This document shows, piece by piece, positions 1-7,291 of a stretch of 10,072 nt of DNA. Every line of letters begins with the position of its first letter. Position 1 is the stretch's first letter. A program made the translations under genes and the position numbers. The notes beneath the pieces were generated by a model. That model saw only the letters and a program-made list of their open reading frames with translations. It had not been told where the DNA came from and ran no database searches. The stretch lies in the NCBI GenBank assembly GCA_023429565.1, contig JAEZDJ010000115.1, positions 1-10,072 of the forward strand, read 5' to 3'. Origin of the DNA: Actinomycetes bacterium (GTDB lineage Bacteria > Actinomycetota > Coriobacteriia > Coriobacteriales > Eggerthellaceae).

Positions 1-171
1 CGGCCGGCCAGCGGCCCAACGGGCCATAGCCATACTAGATCAAAAGCTGGCTGGGCTGTTGACCAGCCGGGGCCGCCAAGCCCCTGGCTACGCTCGATAC
101 GGGCTGATTTCTACTGTAATGGGCACCGGAAAATCGACCTTGTCGGGGCATCTTGGAATCATGCCCCGACC
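1..171. other. Left-edge intergenic stretch without a clear gene
   Basis: No convincing reading frame is seen here. The stretch holds several short inverted repeats: GGCCC at 13-17 pairs with GGGCC at 21-25, GGCTGG at 49-54 pairs with CCAGCC at 63-68, and a 10-bp stem at 142-170 is listed separately. A 24-codon leftward open frame (88-162) starts seven bases past a GGTGAGG sequence that overlaps the stop of the transporter gene, but its short length makes it doubtful. The G+C-rich small hairpins could be part of a structured RNA or an intergenic repeat; one copy cannot decide this. Confidence 0.5.
142..170 (-). terminator. Hairpin just past the ABC transporter operon, possible terminator
   Basis: A perfect 10-bp stem, GTCGGGGCAT (142-151) with ATGCCCCGAC (161-170), encloses a 9-base loop and begins one base beyond the stop codon at 172-174. 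On the leftward transcript the stem is followed by AAGGTCGATTTTCC, so the T-run is short and lies several bases from the stem. That makes it a weak or atypical intrinsic terminator. Position and stem strength support termination of the transporter operon; the poor T-tract leaves room for a role in 3' end protection instead. Confidence 0.45.
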
Positions 172-1956
172 TCACCCTGCGCGCAGGACCTCTTCCTTCC
201 CCAGCAGCCTCCACGCACCCGCCTGTTGCTGATCATGCCACAAGGAGGCATAGCGTCCTTCCAACGCCAACAGCTCCTCATGTGTGCCTTGTTCGACCAC
301 GCGTCCCTCGTCCATGACAAGAATGCGATCGGCATGGCGAATGGATTTCAGCCGATGAGCGATGACCACCACCCCCTTGTCTCGGACGAGCTCGGCGATG
401 GCCTGCTGCACCAACACCTCGTTCTGAGGGTCGAGCGATGCCGTCGCCTCGTCCAGAAGCACGACGGGAGCGTCCTTCAGCAGGGCGCGCGCGATGGAGA
501 TGCGCTGCTTCTCCCCGCCGGAAAGGGTGCATCCGCCCTCGCCCACCACGGTGTCAAAGCCCTGTGGCAGGTGCTCGATGAACTCGAGGCACGCGGCACG
601 CCTCGCCGCCTCGCGAACCTCCTCGTCGCTCGCGCCTTCCCGTCCCATGCGAATGTTCTCGGCCACGGTGTCCTGAAACAGGTAGACGTCTTGAAACACC
701 ATGCTCACATTCGAAAGCAGCGTGTCCGTGCGCATGTCGCCAAGCGGCACCCCGCCCAATCGCACCGTACCCTGCCATGGATCCCAGAAACGGGCCATGA
801 GCCTCACGACCGTCGATTTGCCTGAACCCGACGAACCGACCAACGCCGTGAGTCCCTTCTGAGGAGCATCGAGCGACACGCCCCGCAGCACCTCGCGTTC
901 GCCATATCCGAAGCGCACGCCGTCGAGCGTGTACCCGAACGACGCTGGCAAGACATCGTCATTCGGCGCAGGCTCGGGCAGTTCCGGCTCATTGAGCACC
1001 TCGTCGATACGACGTGCGGCCTTGTCGGCGTTCGCGAAATCGGACAGGAAATAGAACAGCGAGATGATGGGCTCGTACAGGTTGAGGGCGATGAGGAGAA
1101 ATACCATGAAGGAAAACGGGGTGATGCCCCCTGCCGCCAAAAGGCTCGTGCCCACCAACATCACCACGCCGATGCCGCACGACAACACGAGCCGTCCAAA
1201 CACGGCGACCGGTCGGGATGCCGCCTCTTTGCGAATCGACACGCGACGCAGGTCGTCAAAGCTCTCACGCAAGGAGGCGAACCGATCGCCCGAGAGGCCG
1301 AAGGCTTTGAGCGTGCGGATGCCGCGCGCATATTCGATGCTCTTCGTATCGGCAACCTGCAGGGCTCGCGCCATGTCGTCCGACACGCGCGAAAGGGCAC
1401 GGGCGCCAAGCCACAGGAACGGGAGCGCCAAGGGCACGACGACGAGCAAGGCGAGCGCCATGCGCCAATCGAACGCGCAGAAGACACCGCAGAACACGAC
1501 CAGCCTCACGAGAATGCAACCCACCTGCGCAAGCACTTCACCTCCATAGTTCTCCACCGTCTTGTAGTCCCGCATGAGCACCGAGGTCAGATCTCCCGCA
1601 TCACGCCTGTTGTAGAATCCCATGGGAAGCCGGCGAAGTTTCTCGCCCATGGTGAGGCGGGCCTCCAGCACGATGTCAGCCGTTCCTGCACAGGTGAGTA
1701 TGTACATCTTTTTCGAAGACAGATAGGACAGGACCGTCTGGACGCAGAGCGCCGCCAGACACATCCACAGAGCCGCCACGTCAAGCACGGTTCCGGGCAC
1801 GGCCACAGGCTGGAGCAGAACATAGACGGCGACAAGCATGATGCCCGACGGCAGCGAGCTGACCATCGTGTCGAGCATGCGCCAGCCAGTCATCTTGAAA
1901 TAGTTCCCCGGATGTCCGAGAGTAAGCCGGTTCAGGGCCTCCATCAGCCTACTCAT
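172..1956 (-). CDS. ABC transporter half, fused membrane and ATPase domains (second subunit)
   Basis: This 594-residue protein is one half of a probable heterodimeric ABC transporter in the cytoplasmic membrane. A type-I exporter-fold membrane domain spans about residues 15-310. The ATPase domain is complete: Walker A GSSGSGKST at 374-382, Q-loop glutamine near 422, signature LSGGEKQ at 478-484, Walker B LLDEA with Asp502 and catalytic Glu503, and switch His534. The start at 1956 is chosen because AAAGGAGG lies 6 bases upstream; a longer frame to 2085 would only read out of frame through the preceding gene. The start overlaps that gene's stop by 8 bases, so the two are probably translationally coupled. 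The FQDVYLFQDT Q-loop region and N-terminus recall the YbtQ/IrtB siderophore-importer branch, but this is recognition by eye. A multidrug or peptide exporter is the main alternative, and the substrate is not deducible. Confidence 0.93.
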   Translation of the reverse strand: MSRLMEALNRLTLGHPGNYFKMTGWRMLDTMVSSLPSGIMLVAVYVLLQPVAVPGTVLDVAALWMCLAALCVQTVLSYLSSKKMYILTCAGTADIVLEARLTMGEKLRRLPMGFYNRRDAGDLTSVLMRDYKTVENYGGEVLAQVGCILVRLVVFCGVFCAFDWRMALALLVVVPLALPFLWLGARALSRVSDDMARALQVADTKSIEYARGIRTLKAFGLSGDRFASLRESFDDLRRVSIRKEAASRPVAVFGRLVLSCGIGVVMLVGTSLLAAGGITPFSFMVFLLIALNLYEPIISLFYFLSDFANADKAARRIDEVLNEPELPEPAPNDDVLPASFGYTLDGVRFGYGEREVLRGVSLDAPQKGLTALVGSSGSGKSTVVRLMARFWDPWQGTVRLGGVPLGDMRTDTLLSNVSMVFQDVYLFQDTVAENIRMGREGASDEEVREAARRAACLEFIEHLPQGFDTVVGEGGCTLSGGEKQRISIARALLKDAPVVLLDEATASLDPQNEVLVQQAIAELVRDKGVVVIAHRLKSIRHADRILVMDEGRVVEQGTHEELLALEGRYASLWHDQQQAGAWRLLGKEEVLRAG

Positions 1957-3994
1957 GGCAGGCCTCCTTTCCCGCGCTGAGGTCCCAGGTGTCGCGCACC
2001 TCGTTTGCGGCGACCATCGCACGATAGGTCTCGCTCGAAGCCAGCAGTTCCGCATGGACTCCCTGGCCGACAAGCTTTCCTTCATCCATCACAAGAATGC
2101 GATCCGCCGCCTCCACCGTCTTGAGGCGATGGGCGATGATGAGCACAGTCTTTTCCTGCGCCAGACGCGCGAACGCCCGTTGGATCTTCCCCTCGTTCTC
2201 GGCATCGGCGTACGCCGTCGCCTCGTCGAGCACCACGATAGGTGTGTCCTTCAGGAGCACGCGCGCAATGGCCACCCGCTGCGCCTCGCCCCCAGAAAGA
2301 TAGGTGCCGCCCGGGCCGATGATTGTGTCCAGGCCCTGCGGGAGGCGCTCCACGACATCCTCGAAAGAAGCGGCTCTCACGGCATCCATCACCTGCTCAC
2401 GCGAGGCGTCTTCGTTTCCCATGCGTATGTTGGCATCAAGCGTGTCCGCCAGGAGAAACGAATCCTGGAACACAAAGGAAACAAGGTCCGTGAGATCCTC
2501 GTAGGCGATGTCCTTCACATTCGCCCCGCCAATGCGGATCGAACCTTCCTGGACATCAAAAAAACGAAGGATGAGGGCGGCGATGGTGGATTTTCCGCCT
2601 CCCGAAGGACCCACGAGTCCCGTCACCGTTCCCGACGGCAAGCGAAAGCTCACGCAGTCAAGAGCCCGGGGGCCGCCTTCGCCAGCGTAGGAGAAGCACA
2701 CCTGATCGAACTCGATTCCGGCATCGCGGGGCGTGGCCGGATGCAGAGGCTCGACCACCTCGGGATAGTCGAGGATCTCATCGACTCGGGCCACCGCGAC
2801 ATTCACGGTGTTGAGTTGGATCGACTGGGAGACCATCTGCATGACCGGCTCCTTCATGCCGGCTCCCACCAGAAAGAACAGCAGCACAGTTGACAGAAAC
2901 TTCGCATAGGCGACGGGATCGGCCTCGTTCACCGTGGGCAGCACCGCCAATGTCGTCGCCAGCAAAAACAGGACCTGTGCACCGATGACCGCGTAAAGCC
3001 GACCCATGCCGGGAGCATTGAAGTACGTCGCCCACTTGATGTTGCCCACAAACTCCCGCGCATCAGCCTCAAACCTCCTGAACGCCGAGAGGCTTCGATT
3101 GAACACCTTGACCACCGGCATGCCATGCACGTATTCCACCGTCGTGCCCGCCACCGTCACGCCGGAAACGCGCATGGCCGTCTGGCAGGCTTTCCCCTCA
3201 GGCGTTTTGAGTGCTCCGCCCAGCAGCAGGAACGCCAAGACAATCGGGACCACGAGCGCAAGGGCAAAACGCCAATCGACGGTGAACAGGTAGAGGAGGG
3301 TGATGAGCGGAAGGGAGATGGCAGAAACGGCGTCAGGAAGATGGTGGGCGACAAAGCCCTCGATCTCCTCGACATCGTTGTTCATGACCTTCTTCACCTC
3401 GCCCTGCCGCACGTCAGAATAGAAGCCTGACGGCACCCGCGCCAGCTTGTCCATCAGATGGACCCGCACCTCGTAGAGAATGTTGAAGGCGGCGGTATGC
3501 GCGAGCATAGTGGAGAGATATTGGAACACGCCATAGGCGATGGCAGCCAGGAAGGCGGCAGCGGTGAGCATCCCCATGAGAGACCAGTCCATGCCGCCGA
3601 GATCCCCCCAATGAAGAATGAGCTCGTTCATCATGAGATACACGACCACAAAGGGAACAAGGCGGGCGGCCGATCCCAAAACCGCCAACACGGCAGCACC
3701 GGCAACCAGGCCTCGACGTCGCCCCGCCAACTCCATGAGCCGTGCAATCCCCTCCTTGCGCGCCGGCTTCACAGTCTCCTTCGAAGACTTCTCGACGGAC
3801 GCCGAAGGCGATTCCCGCGATGCCGCACGGCGGTCTGCGGGGGCGGATGACGAACGCTCATCGGAATTCGATAAGGCGGCCGCCCGGTCCAGCGCATCGC
3901 GCGACAGCCCCCTCTTCTCATAGAACCGCCGCTGAGCATCCGAATACACGGTTGACAGCGCCGGGCGGTAAGCCGCTTTTGTCGCCATGGACAT
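1949..3994 (-). CDS. ABC transporter half, fused membrane and ATPase domains (first subunit)
   Basis: This 681-residue protein is the first gene of the leftward operon and the probable partner of the next subunit. Residues 1-80 are a hydrophilic extension rich in Ser, Ala, Arg and Glu. The membrane domain covers about 95-385. The ATPase domain has Walker A GPSGGGKST at 462-470, Q-loop Gln510, signature LSGGEAQ at 566-572, Walker B IVVLD with Asp590 and catalytic Glu591, and His622. Both subunits keep a catalytic glutamate and histidine, so both ATP sites may hydrolyse. The DEATAYADAENE stretch resembles the YbtP/IrtA-like branch, though no siderophore-interacting domain is attached. Two starts are possible: 3994, or ATG at 3988 (MATKAAY), which has GAGGA at an ideal 6-base distance and may be the real one. 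The promoter region carries TetR-type operators, so repression by the divergent regulator is likely. Confidence 0.93.
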   Translation of the reverse strand: MSMATKAAYRPALSTVYSDAQRRFYEKRGLSRDALDRAAALSNSDERSSSAPADRRAASRESPSASVEKSSKETVKPARKEGIARLMELAGRRRGLVAGAAVLAVLGSAARLVPFVVVYLMMNELILHWGDLGGMDWSLMGMLTAAAFLAAIAYGVFQYLSTMLAHTAAFNILYEVRVHLMDKLARVPSGFYSDVRQGEVKKVMNNDVEEIEGFVAHHLPDAVSAISLPLITLLYLFTVDWRFALALVVPIVLAFLLLGGALKTPEGKACQTAMRVSGVTVAGTTVEYVHGMPVVKVFNRSLSAFRRFEADAREFVGNIKWATYFNAPGMGRLYAVIGAQVLFLLATTLAVLPTVNEADPVAYAKFLSTVLLFFLVGAGMKEPVMQMVSQSIQLNTVNVAVARVDEILDYPEVVEPLHPATPRDAGIEFDQVCFSYAGEGGPRALDCVSFRLPSGTVTGLVGPSGGGKSTIAALILRFFDVQEGSIRIGGANVKDIAYEDLTDLVSFVFQDSFLLADTLDANIRMGNEDASREQVMDAVRAASFEDVVERLPQGLDTIIGPGGTYLSGGEAQRVAIARVLLKDTPIVVLDEATAYADAENEGKIQRAFARLAQEKTVLIIAHRLKTVEAADRILVMDEGKLVGQGVHAELLASSETYRAMVAANEVRDTWDLSAGKEACHE

Positions 3995-4020
3995 TCCTCA
4001 TTTCTTCCTCAGGCATATAA

Positions 4021-4046
4021 ATGACCATTTTTATTATTTCGGTCAT
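4021..4046. promoter_or_regulatory. Operator-like palindrome 1 (transporter side)
   Basis: ATGACC at 4021-4026 and GGTCAT at 4041-4046 form an inverted repeat with a 14-base AT-rich spacer, 26 bases in all. Its edge lies 26 bases ahead of the first transporter gene. A weak leftward promoter can be placed just upstream (TTGCGA at 4077-4072, 17-base spacer, TAACTT at 4054-4049), which would put the palindrome across the transcription start, the usual place for a TetR repressor to act. The palindrome is directly visible; its binding protein is inferred from the adjacent tetR gene. Confidence 0.72.
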
Positions 4047-4084
4047 TTAAGTTAGCACGAGATAACTTTGATCGCAAGAAAAAA

Positions 4085-4110
4085 ATGACCATCTTTTAAA
4101 AAATGGTCAT
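4085..4110. promoter_or_regulatory. Operator-like palindrome 2 (tetR side)
   Basis: ATGACCAT at 4085-4092 and ATGGTCAT at 4103-4110 flank CTTTTAAAAA. The whole 26-base site is symmetric except for one base pair (4093 against 4102). It has the same half-sites and the same 14-base spacing of the ATGACC/GGTCAT core as the palindrome at 4021-4046. It ends 10 bases before the first possible tetR start codon, so occupancy would be expected to block tetR expression. The two centres are 64 bases apart, close to six helical turns. Confidence 0.75.
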
Positions 4111-4120
4111 ATAGGATAGG

Positions 4121-4747
4121 ATGGCGCAGAAGGAAGCACTCGAAAGGCGGGAGGACGCGATGCCGGCAATATTCGACGAGGAAGGCCGTGCGGCCATGCG
4201 CAGCACGATGCTGGCCGCAGGTTTTGACATCATGCGCGAAAGAGGCGTGCAGCGCCTCACCGTGAGCGAGGTGGCAAGACGTTCAGGCATCGCCAAGGGC
4301 ACGTTTTACAGCTTCTTCCCCTCCAAAGAGGAATTCGTGTATCAGATTGTCTCACGAGGACGCATCCGCGTGGCGCGGGAACTCGAGCAAGCAGCCGAGG
4401 CGGGCGGCGGCACGGTCGACCGTGCCGGGTTCGAGCACTGGCTGCGCACCATGTGGCAGGAAGGAGGCCAGCTGTATCGCGCCATCACGATGGAAGGCTG
4501 GCGATATCTGAGCAAAACCTGGCCTCGCGAGAGGGCGTTCAACCCAGAGCTTGACAAGGAAACGTGCCTTTGGATACTCGGCACGGCACGCGATGCGAGT
4601 CCAAACGCGAACTGGAAGGTGGTCGCCAATCTTCAGAAGTCCCTTGCCATGCTGTACCTGAACGCGGAGAACCTGCATGCCGACGCGCTGGACGAGACGG
4701 CTGAACGCCTCCTGCGAGCCATCGTTGAGGAAGTTTTTGACTCGTAG
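4121..4747 (+). CDS. TetR-family transcriptional regulator
   Basis: This is a 208-residue DNA-binding repressor of the TetR type, divergent from the ABC transporter genes. The N-terminal helix-turn-helix is clear: residues 46-68 read LTVSEVARRSGIAKGTFYSF, followed by FPSKEEFVYQIV, the classic end of the TetR DNA-binding domain. Residues from about 80 on are the all-helical ligand and dimer domain, whose ligand cannot be predicted. Two starts are plausible. ATG 4121 has only a weak AGGA four bases upstream and lies very close to the operator. ATG 4160 (MPAIFDEEG) has GGGAGG five bases upstream and would give 195 residues, typical of the family. The divergent layout and the twin palindromes in the intergenic gap suggest autorepression and control of the transporter. 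The gene converges with the ferredoxin gene, 62 bases beyond its stop. Confidence 0.92.
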   Translation: MAQKEALERREDAMPAIFDEEGRAAMRSTMLAAGFDIMRERGVQRLTVSEVARRSGIAKGTFYSFFPSKEEFVYQIVSRGRIRVARELEQAAEAGGGTVDRAGFEHWLRTMWQEGGQLYRAITMEGWRYLSKTWPRERAFNPELDKETCLWILGTARDASPNANWKVVANLQKSLAMLYLNAENLHADALDETAERLLRAIVEEVFDS

Positions 4748-4809
4748 GGCAGCGGCTTGAGCCCTCCCCCTCCCGCCCCAAGCAGAAGGCCGGTCTGACC
4801 CATCCGTCC

Positions 4810-5598
4810 CTATGCCATGCGCTCCGACAGATCTCCCTGAACCGTCACCGTGACCACCGACACCGGCAGGTCGCGACCGCTCTCCTCAGCCGCCCGGACC
4901 ACGGCACGCTCCAGACCGCCGCAGCACGGCACCTCCATGCGAACGACCGTGAGGCTGCGTATGTCGTTCTGCGCGACAATGCGCGCGAGCTTGTCGGCCC
5001 ATTCTCCCTCATCGAGCTTTGGGCATCCGATGAGCAGTATCTTGCCACGCAGCAGGTCCGCGTGGAAACCGCCATAGGCAAAAGCCGTGCAGTCTGCGGC
5101 AACCACCACGTCTGCTCCCGCAAAATAGGGAGCCCGCTCCGGAACGAGCTTGATCTGGACGGGCCACTGGCGCAGTTCGCTGGGAGTGGACGATTCCCGC
5201 GAGCCGCCATCGCCCCGATCCTCCACCCGATGCCTTTCCGTATCCGCTGGCTCAAACGAGCGAGCACGCGATCCGGGGCAGCCGGAAGCAGGAGCAAACG
5301 AACGCATGCGTGCGCCTGGACAGCCAGAACCCGGCCCCTCCGAAGCGGGAGCCTGGCTTGGCACACCCTGATGGGCAGCCACGGCCGCCTCGTCATAGGC
5401 GGCCGCCTCGCGGACCGTGAAGGAGATGGCGCCGGTTGGACACGCCGGAAGGCAGTCGCCTAACCCGTCGCAGTAGTCGTCACGCACAAGCTTTGCCTTG
5501 CCCCCCACAAGCGCGATGGCACCTTCATGGCAGGCGTCCACGCAAGCGCGGCACCCCGTGCACAGATCCTCGTCAATCTCTATGATTTTCCTCAGCAT
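4810..5598 (-). CDS. Ferredoxin-like 4Fe-4S protein with C-terminal Cys-containing domain
   Basis: This 262-residue protein begins with a bacterial-ferredoxin fold. The first cluster motif is complete (Cys13, 16, 19 and 23, CTGCRACVDAC). The second reads CDGLGDCLPACP, giving Cys43, 49 and 53 with Leu46 where the usual second cysteine would stand, so it may carry a 3Fe cluster or a 4Fe cluster with another ligand. Residues about 90-116 hold two copies of a Ser-Gly-Cys-Pro-Gly repeat. The C-terminal part (about 140-262) has AADCTAFAYG, IGCPKLD and EVPCCGGL, with Cys170, 192, 225 and 226. I recall this architecture from anaerobes, often next to redox or nitrosative-stress genes, but the role is unknown. 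It is probably a cytoplasmic electron carrier or redox sensor. The start at 5598 has AGAAGGA eight bases upstream; a frame back to 5649 lacks a ribosome site. A perfect palindrome lies 62 bases ahead of the start. Confidence 0.88.
   Translation of the reverse strand: MLRKIIEIDEDLCTGCRACVDACHEGAIALVGGKAKLVRDDYCDGLGDCLPACPTGAISFTVREAAAYDEAAVAAHQGVPSQAPASEGPGSGCPGARMRSFAPASGCPGSRARSFEPADTERHRVEDRGDGGSRESSTPSELRQWPVQIKLVPERAPYFAGADVVVAADCTAFAYGGFHADLLRGKILLIGCPKLDEGEWADKLARIVAQNDIRSLTVVRMEVPCCGGLERAVVRAAEESGRDLPVSVVTVTVQGDLSERMA
5253..5331 (-). repeat. 42-base tandem duplication inside the ferredoxin gene
   Basis: Bases 5253-5289 and 5295-5331 match at 25 of 37 positions with a 42-base period, keeping the frame. 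In the protein they give PGSGCPGARMRSFA followed by PASGCPGSRARSFE, a 14-residue unit repeated twice. Because the period is a multiple of three and the key residues Ser-Gly-Cys-Pro-Gly, Arg and Arg-Ser-Phe are kept while the bases have drifted, the copies appear to be under selection as protein rather than recent slippage. Confidence 0.75.
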
Positions 5599-5660
5599 GG
5601 CACTCGTCCTTCTTCCTTGCCTTCGCGGAATGTTTTCTGTTTCGTCCATTGAACAGCGAA

Positions 5661-5704
5661 ATGAAGTTCGCGTATGTTGTATTTACAACATACGCGAACT
5701 TCAT
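5661..5704. promoter_or_regulatory. Perfect 44-base palindrome, candidate operator
   Basis: The left arm ATGAAGTTCGCGTATGTTGT (5661-5680) is exactly complementary to 5685-5704, and the next pair (5681, 5684) also matches, leaving a TT centre: 21-base arms with no mismatch. It lies 36 bases beyond the stop of the LuxR-type gene and 62 bases ahead of the ferredoxin start. Neither strand has a T-run after the arms, so an ordinary intrinsic terminator is unlikely. The core GTTGTA-TT-TACAAC looks like a binding site for a dimeric regulator acting on the ferredoxin promoter; the protein could be the neighbouring LuxR-type regulator or a distant one. Confidence 0.7.
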
Positions 5705-5740
5705 ACATCCAACGAAGAATTCTGGAGCCGAAAGGGATGG

Positions 5741-7291
5741 CTATCCACGAAGGGACGTGCTGCGCGTCATTCTCTCACCGAGATCGATGAGCTCTTGCCG
5801 CCCATGCACCCCCGTTTTGGCATAGATGCGCCGAAGATGAGTGTCCACCGTGCTTTTGGAGATGAAAAGCTCGGTAGCTATGCGTTCTCCCGTGCGGCCC
5901 TTGAGCGCAAGGGGCAAGACCTCGGTCTCCCGCTTGGACAGCCCATGTTCATGGGCGATGAGAAGGCAGACGTCCTCGAAGCGGTCCGCATCGCGGGCGA
6001 TGACCGACAAGGCGCGGAAATCGCGCTCGGTGAAAAGAAACAGGTAGGAAAAGAGCGTCGCCAACCCGGCGCATGCCACCACGACGTAGGGCGTTTGCCC
6101 CGTCTGGCTGACCAGGTCGATGACGTTTCCCAAACCAATTCCCGCAGCCTCTCCCAAATACAGCGCCGCAAACCCACGGGCAAACGACAGCGCTGCGTCT
6201 TGATCCGTCAAACGCGCCATGACCAGGAACAGGGATATCAGGACATACGTGAGCCCCAAGTATCCCGCAAGCACGATAGCCTCGCCCGGCACGCCAAAAT
6301 CGGACAGCACGGGCACGAACAGAAAGCCAGCCATCATGACGAGGAGCGCCAGCCGATACACGCCATCCAGCGGCCCCTCGGGCTCCACGCGAGCGTCGGA
6401 CGCATCCGCGGAGGGGACCGCCAGGCTCCCCGATCCTCCCGGCGCAATGAATTGCAAGGCTGCAACGCAGAAAAGGACGAACAGCAGGAGACTCGCGGGA
6501 AACGTCGGCGTCGAGGCCATGCCCGGATCCGATCCATAGGTTTCCATGAATCCTGCAGCAAGCCCATACAGAACGGTGCCGACAACGATCTTCTTCGACA
6601 GCCGCGCCGTCTCTTCGCGCTGTTCGGAGGTGGAAAACAGGTCTCCCAACGACAGCTGCGACGCGTGAGAATTCCGAGCGTCCTCCCGTTCGACGTCATC
6701 GCTGCCTCCCGACGGCACGTCTGCCGCCATCGAGCCGGGAAGGAGGCCCCTCAGAGCGAGCGCGCTACCCAGCGGCAGGAGCTTCAAAACGAGAAGAGCA
6801 GGTTCGAAAGACCAGGCCGCAACCGCAAAACAGACAATCGCCCCCAGCCCAGAAGCCAGAAACACCTCGACGATGCAACGCCCCAGGGGCTGCGCGCCAA
6901 ACGCCCGTCCCCACGCCGCCAGCATGAGGGCCGACGGAATTCCGATGAGGACGCATTCGGCGACGAGCCCCGCCGCCTCATTGCCCCCGACCAGACCCGG
7001 AACGAGCGAACCGATGACCAAGAGCACGGCATAGAACCACACCAGGGACCGGGTCAGCAAAGAAACGCGCGCCTTGGGCGACGCGAGACGCAAGACCACG
7101 AACGAGAGGCCGATGAGCACCAGGGTTCCGAACAGATCGGCGCGCTCAAACACCTGCGAGCCGACGACAAAGGCCTTGTTCTCCCCCATGTAAAACAAGG
7201 AGAACACGAATCCCTGGTTGCAGGCGAACCCCAAGATGGTGCAAAGGGCAGCCAGGCGATCTTTTCGCTCGATGATGCGATCCAGGCGCAC
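5741..7291 (-). CDS. LuxR-type regulator with about 12 membrane helices
   Basis: This 516-residue membrane-bound transcription factor has two parts. Residues about 13-185 and 232-421 contain two sets of six hydrophobic segments separated by a charged loop (about 186-230) rich in Ser, Asp and Glu. Residues 451-505 are a LuxR/FixJ-type helix-turn-helix: LSKRETEVLPLALKG, GERIATELFISKSTVDTHL and RRIYAKTGVHGRQELIDL. No receiver or autoinducer domain is present, so signalling presumably runs from the membrane bundle to the DNA-binding domain. Such proteins are common in Eggerthellaceae and often control adjacent genes. The start codon is GTG at 7291-7289, preceded by AGGAGAGAGGGGG. The gene precedes the ferredoxin gene on the same strand, with a 142-base gap holding the palindrome, so a link is plausible. 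The signal sensed is unknown. A frame of 606 codons on the opposite strand is a compositional shadow. Confidence 0.92.
   Translation of the reverse strand: MRLDRIIERKDRLAALCTILGFACNQGFVFSLFYMGENKAFVVGSQVFERADLFGTLVLIGLSFVVLRLASPKARVSLLTRSLVWFYAVLLVIGSLVPGLVGGNEAAGLVAECVLIGIPSALMLAAWGRAFGAQPLGRCIVEVFLASGLGAIVCFAVAAWSFEPALLVLKLLPLGSALALRGLLPGSMAADVPSGGSDDVEREDARNSHASQLSLGDLFSTSEQREETARLSKKIVVGTVLYGLAAGFMETYGSDPGMASTPTFPASLLLFVLFCVAALQFIAPGGSGSLAVPSADASDARVEPEGPLDGVYRLALLVMMAGFLFVPVLSDFGVPGEAIVLAGYLGLTYVLISLFLVMARLTDQDAALSFARGFAALYLGEAAGIGLGNVIDLVSQTGQTPYVVVACAGLATLFSYLFLFTERDFRALSVIARDADRFEDVCLLIAHEHGLSKRETEVLPLALKGRTGERIATELFISKSTVDTHLRRIYAKTGVHGRQELIDLGERMTRSTSLRG

Noticed and set aside
106..120. 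ATTTCTACTGTAAT, similar to part of type V CRISPR repeats
   Set aside because: There is only one copy, the matching stem half is missing, and no spacers or cas genes are present.
1956..2085. Longer N-terminus for the second transporter subunit, starting at 2085
   Set aside because: The extra 43 residues read through the end of the upstream gene in another frame and look non-native; the ATG at 1956 has a strong AAAGGAGG.
4746..4765. AGGGC/GCCCT hairpin after tetR as a terminator
   Set aside because: Five base pairs with a 10-base loop and no T-run are too weak to support the call.
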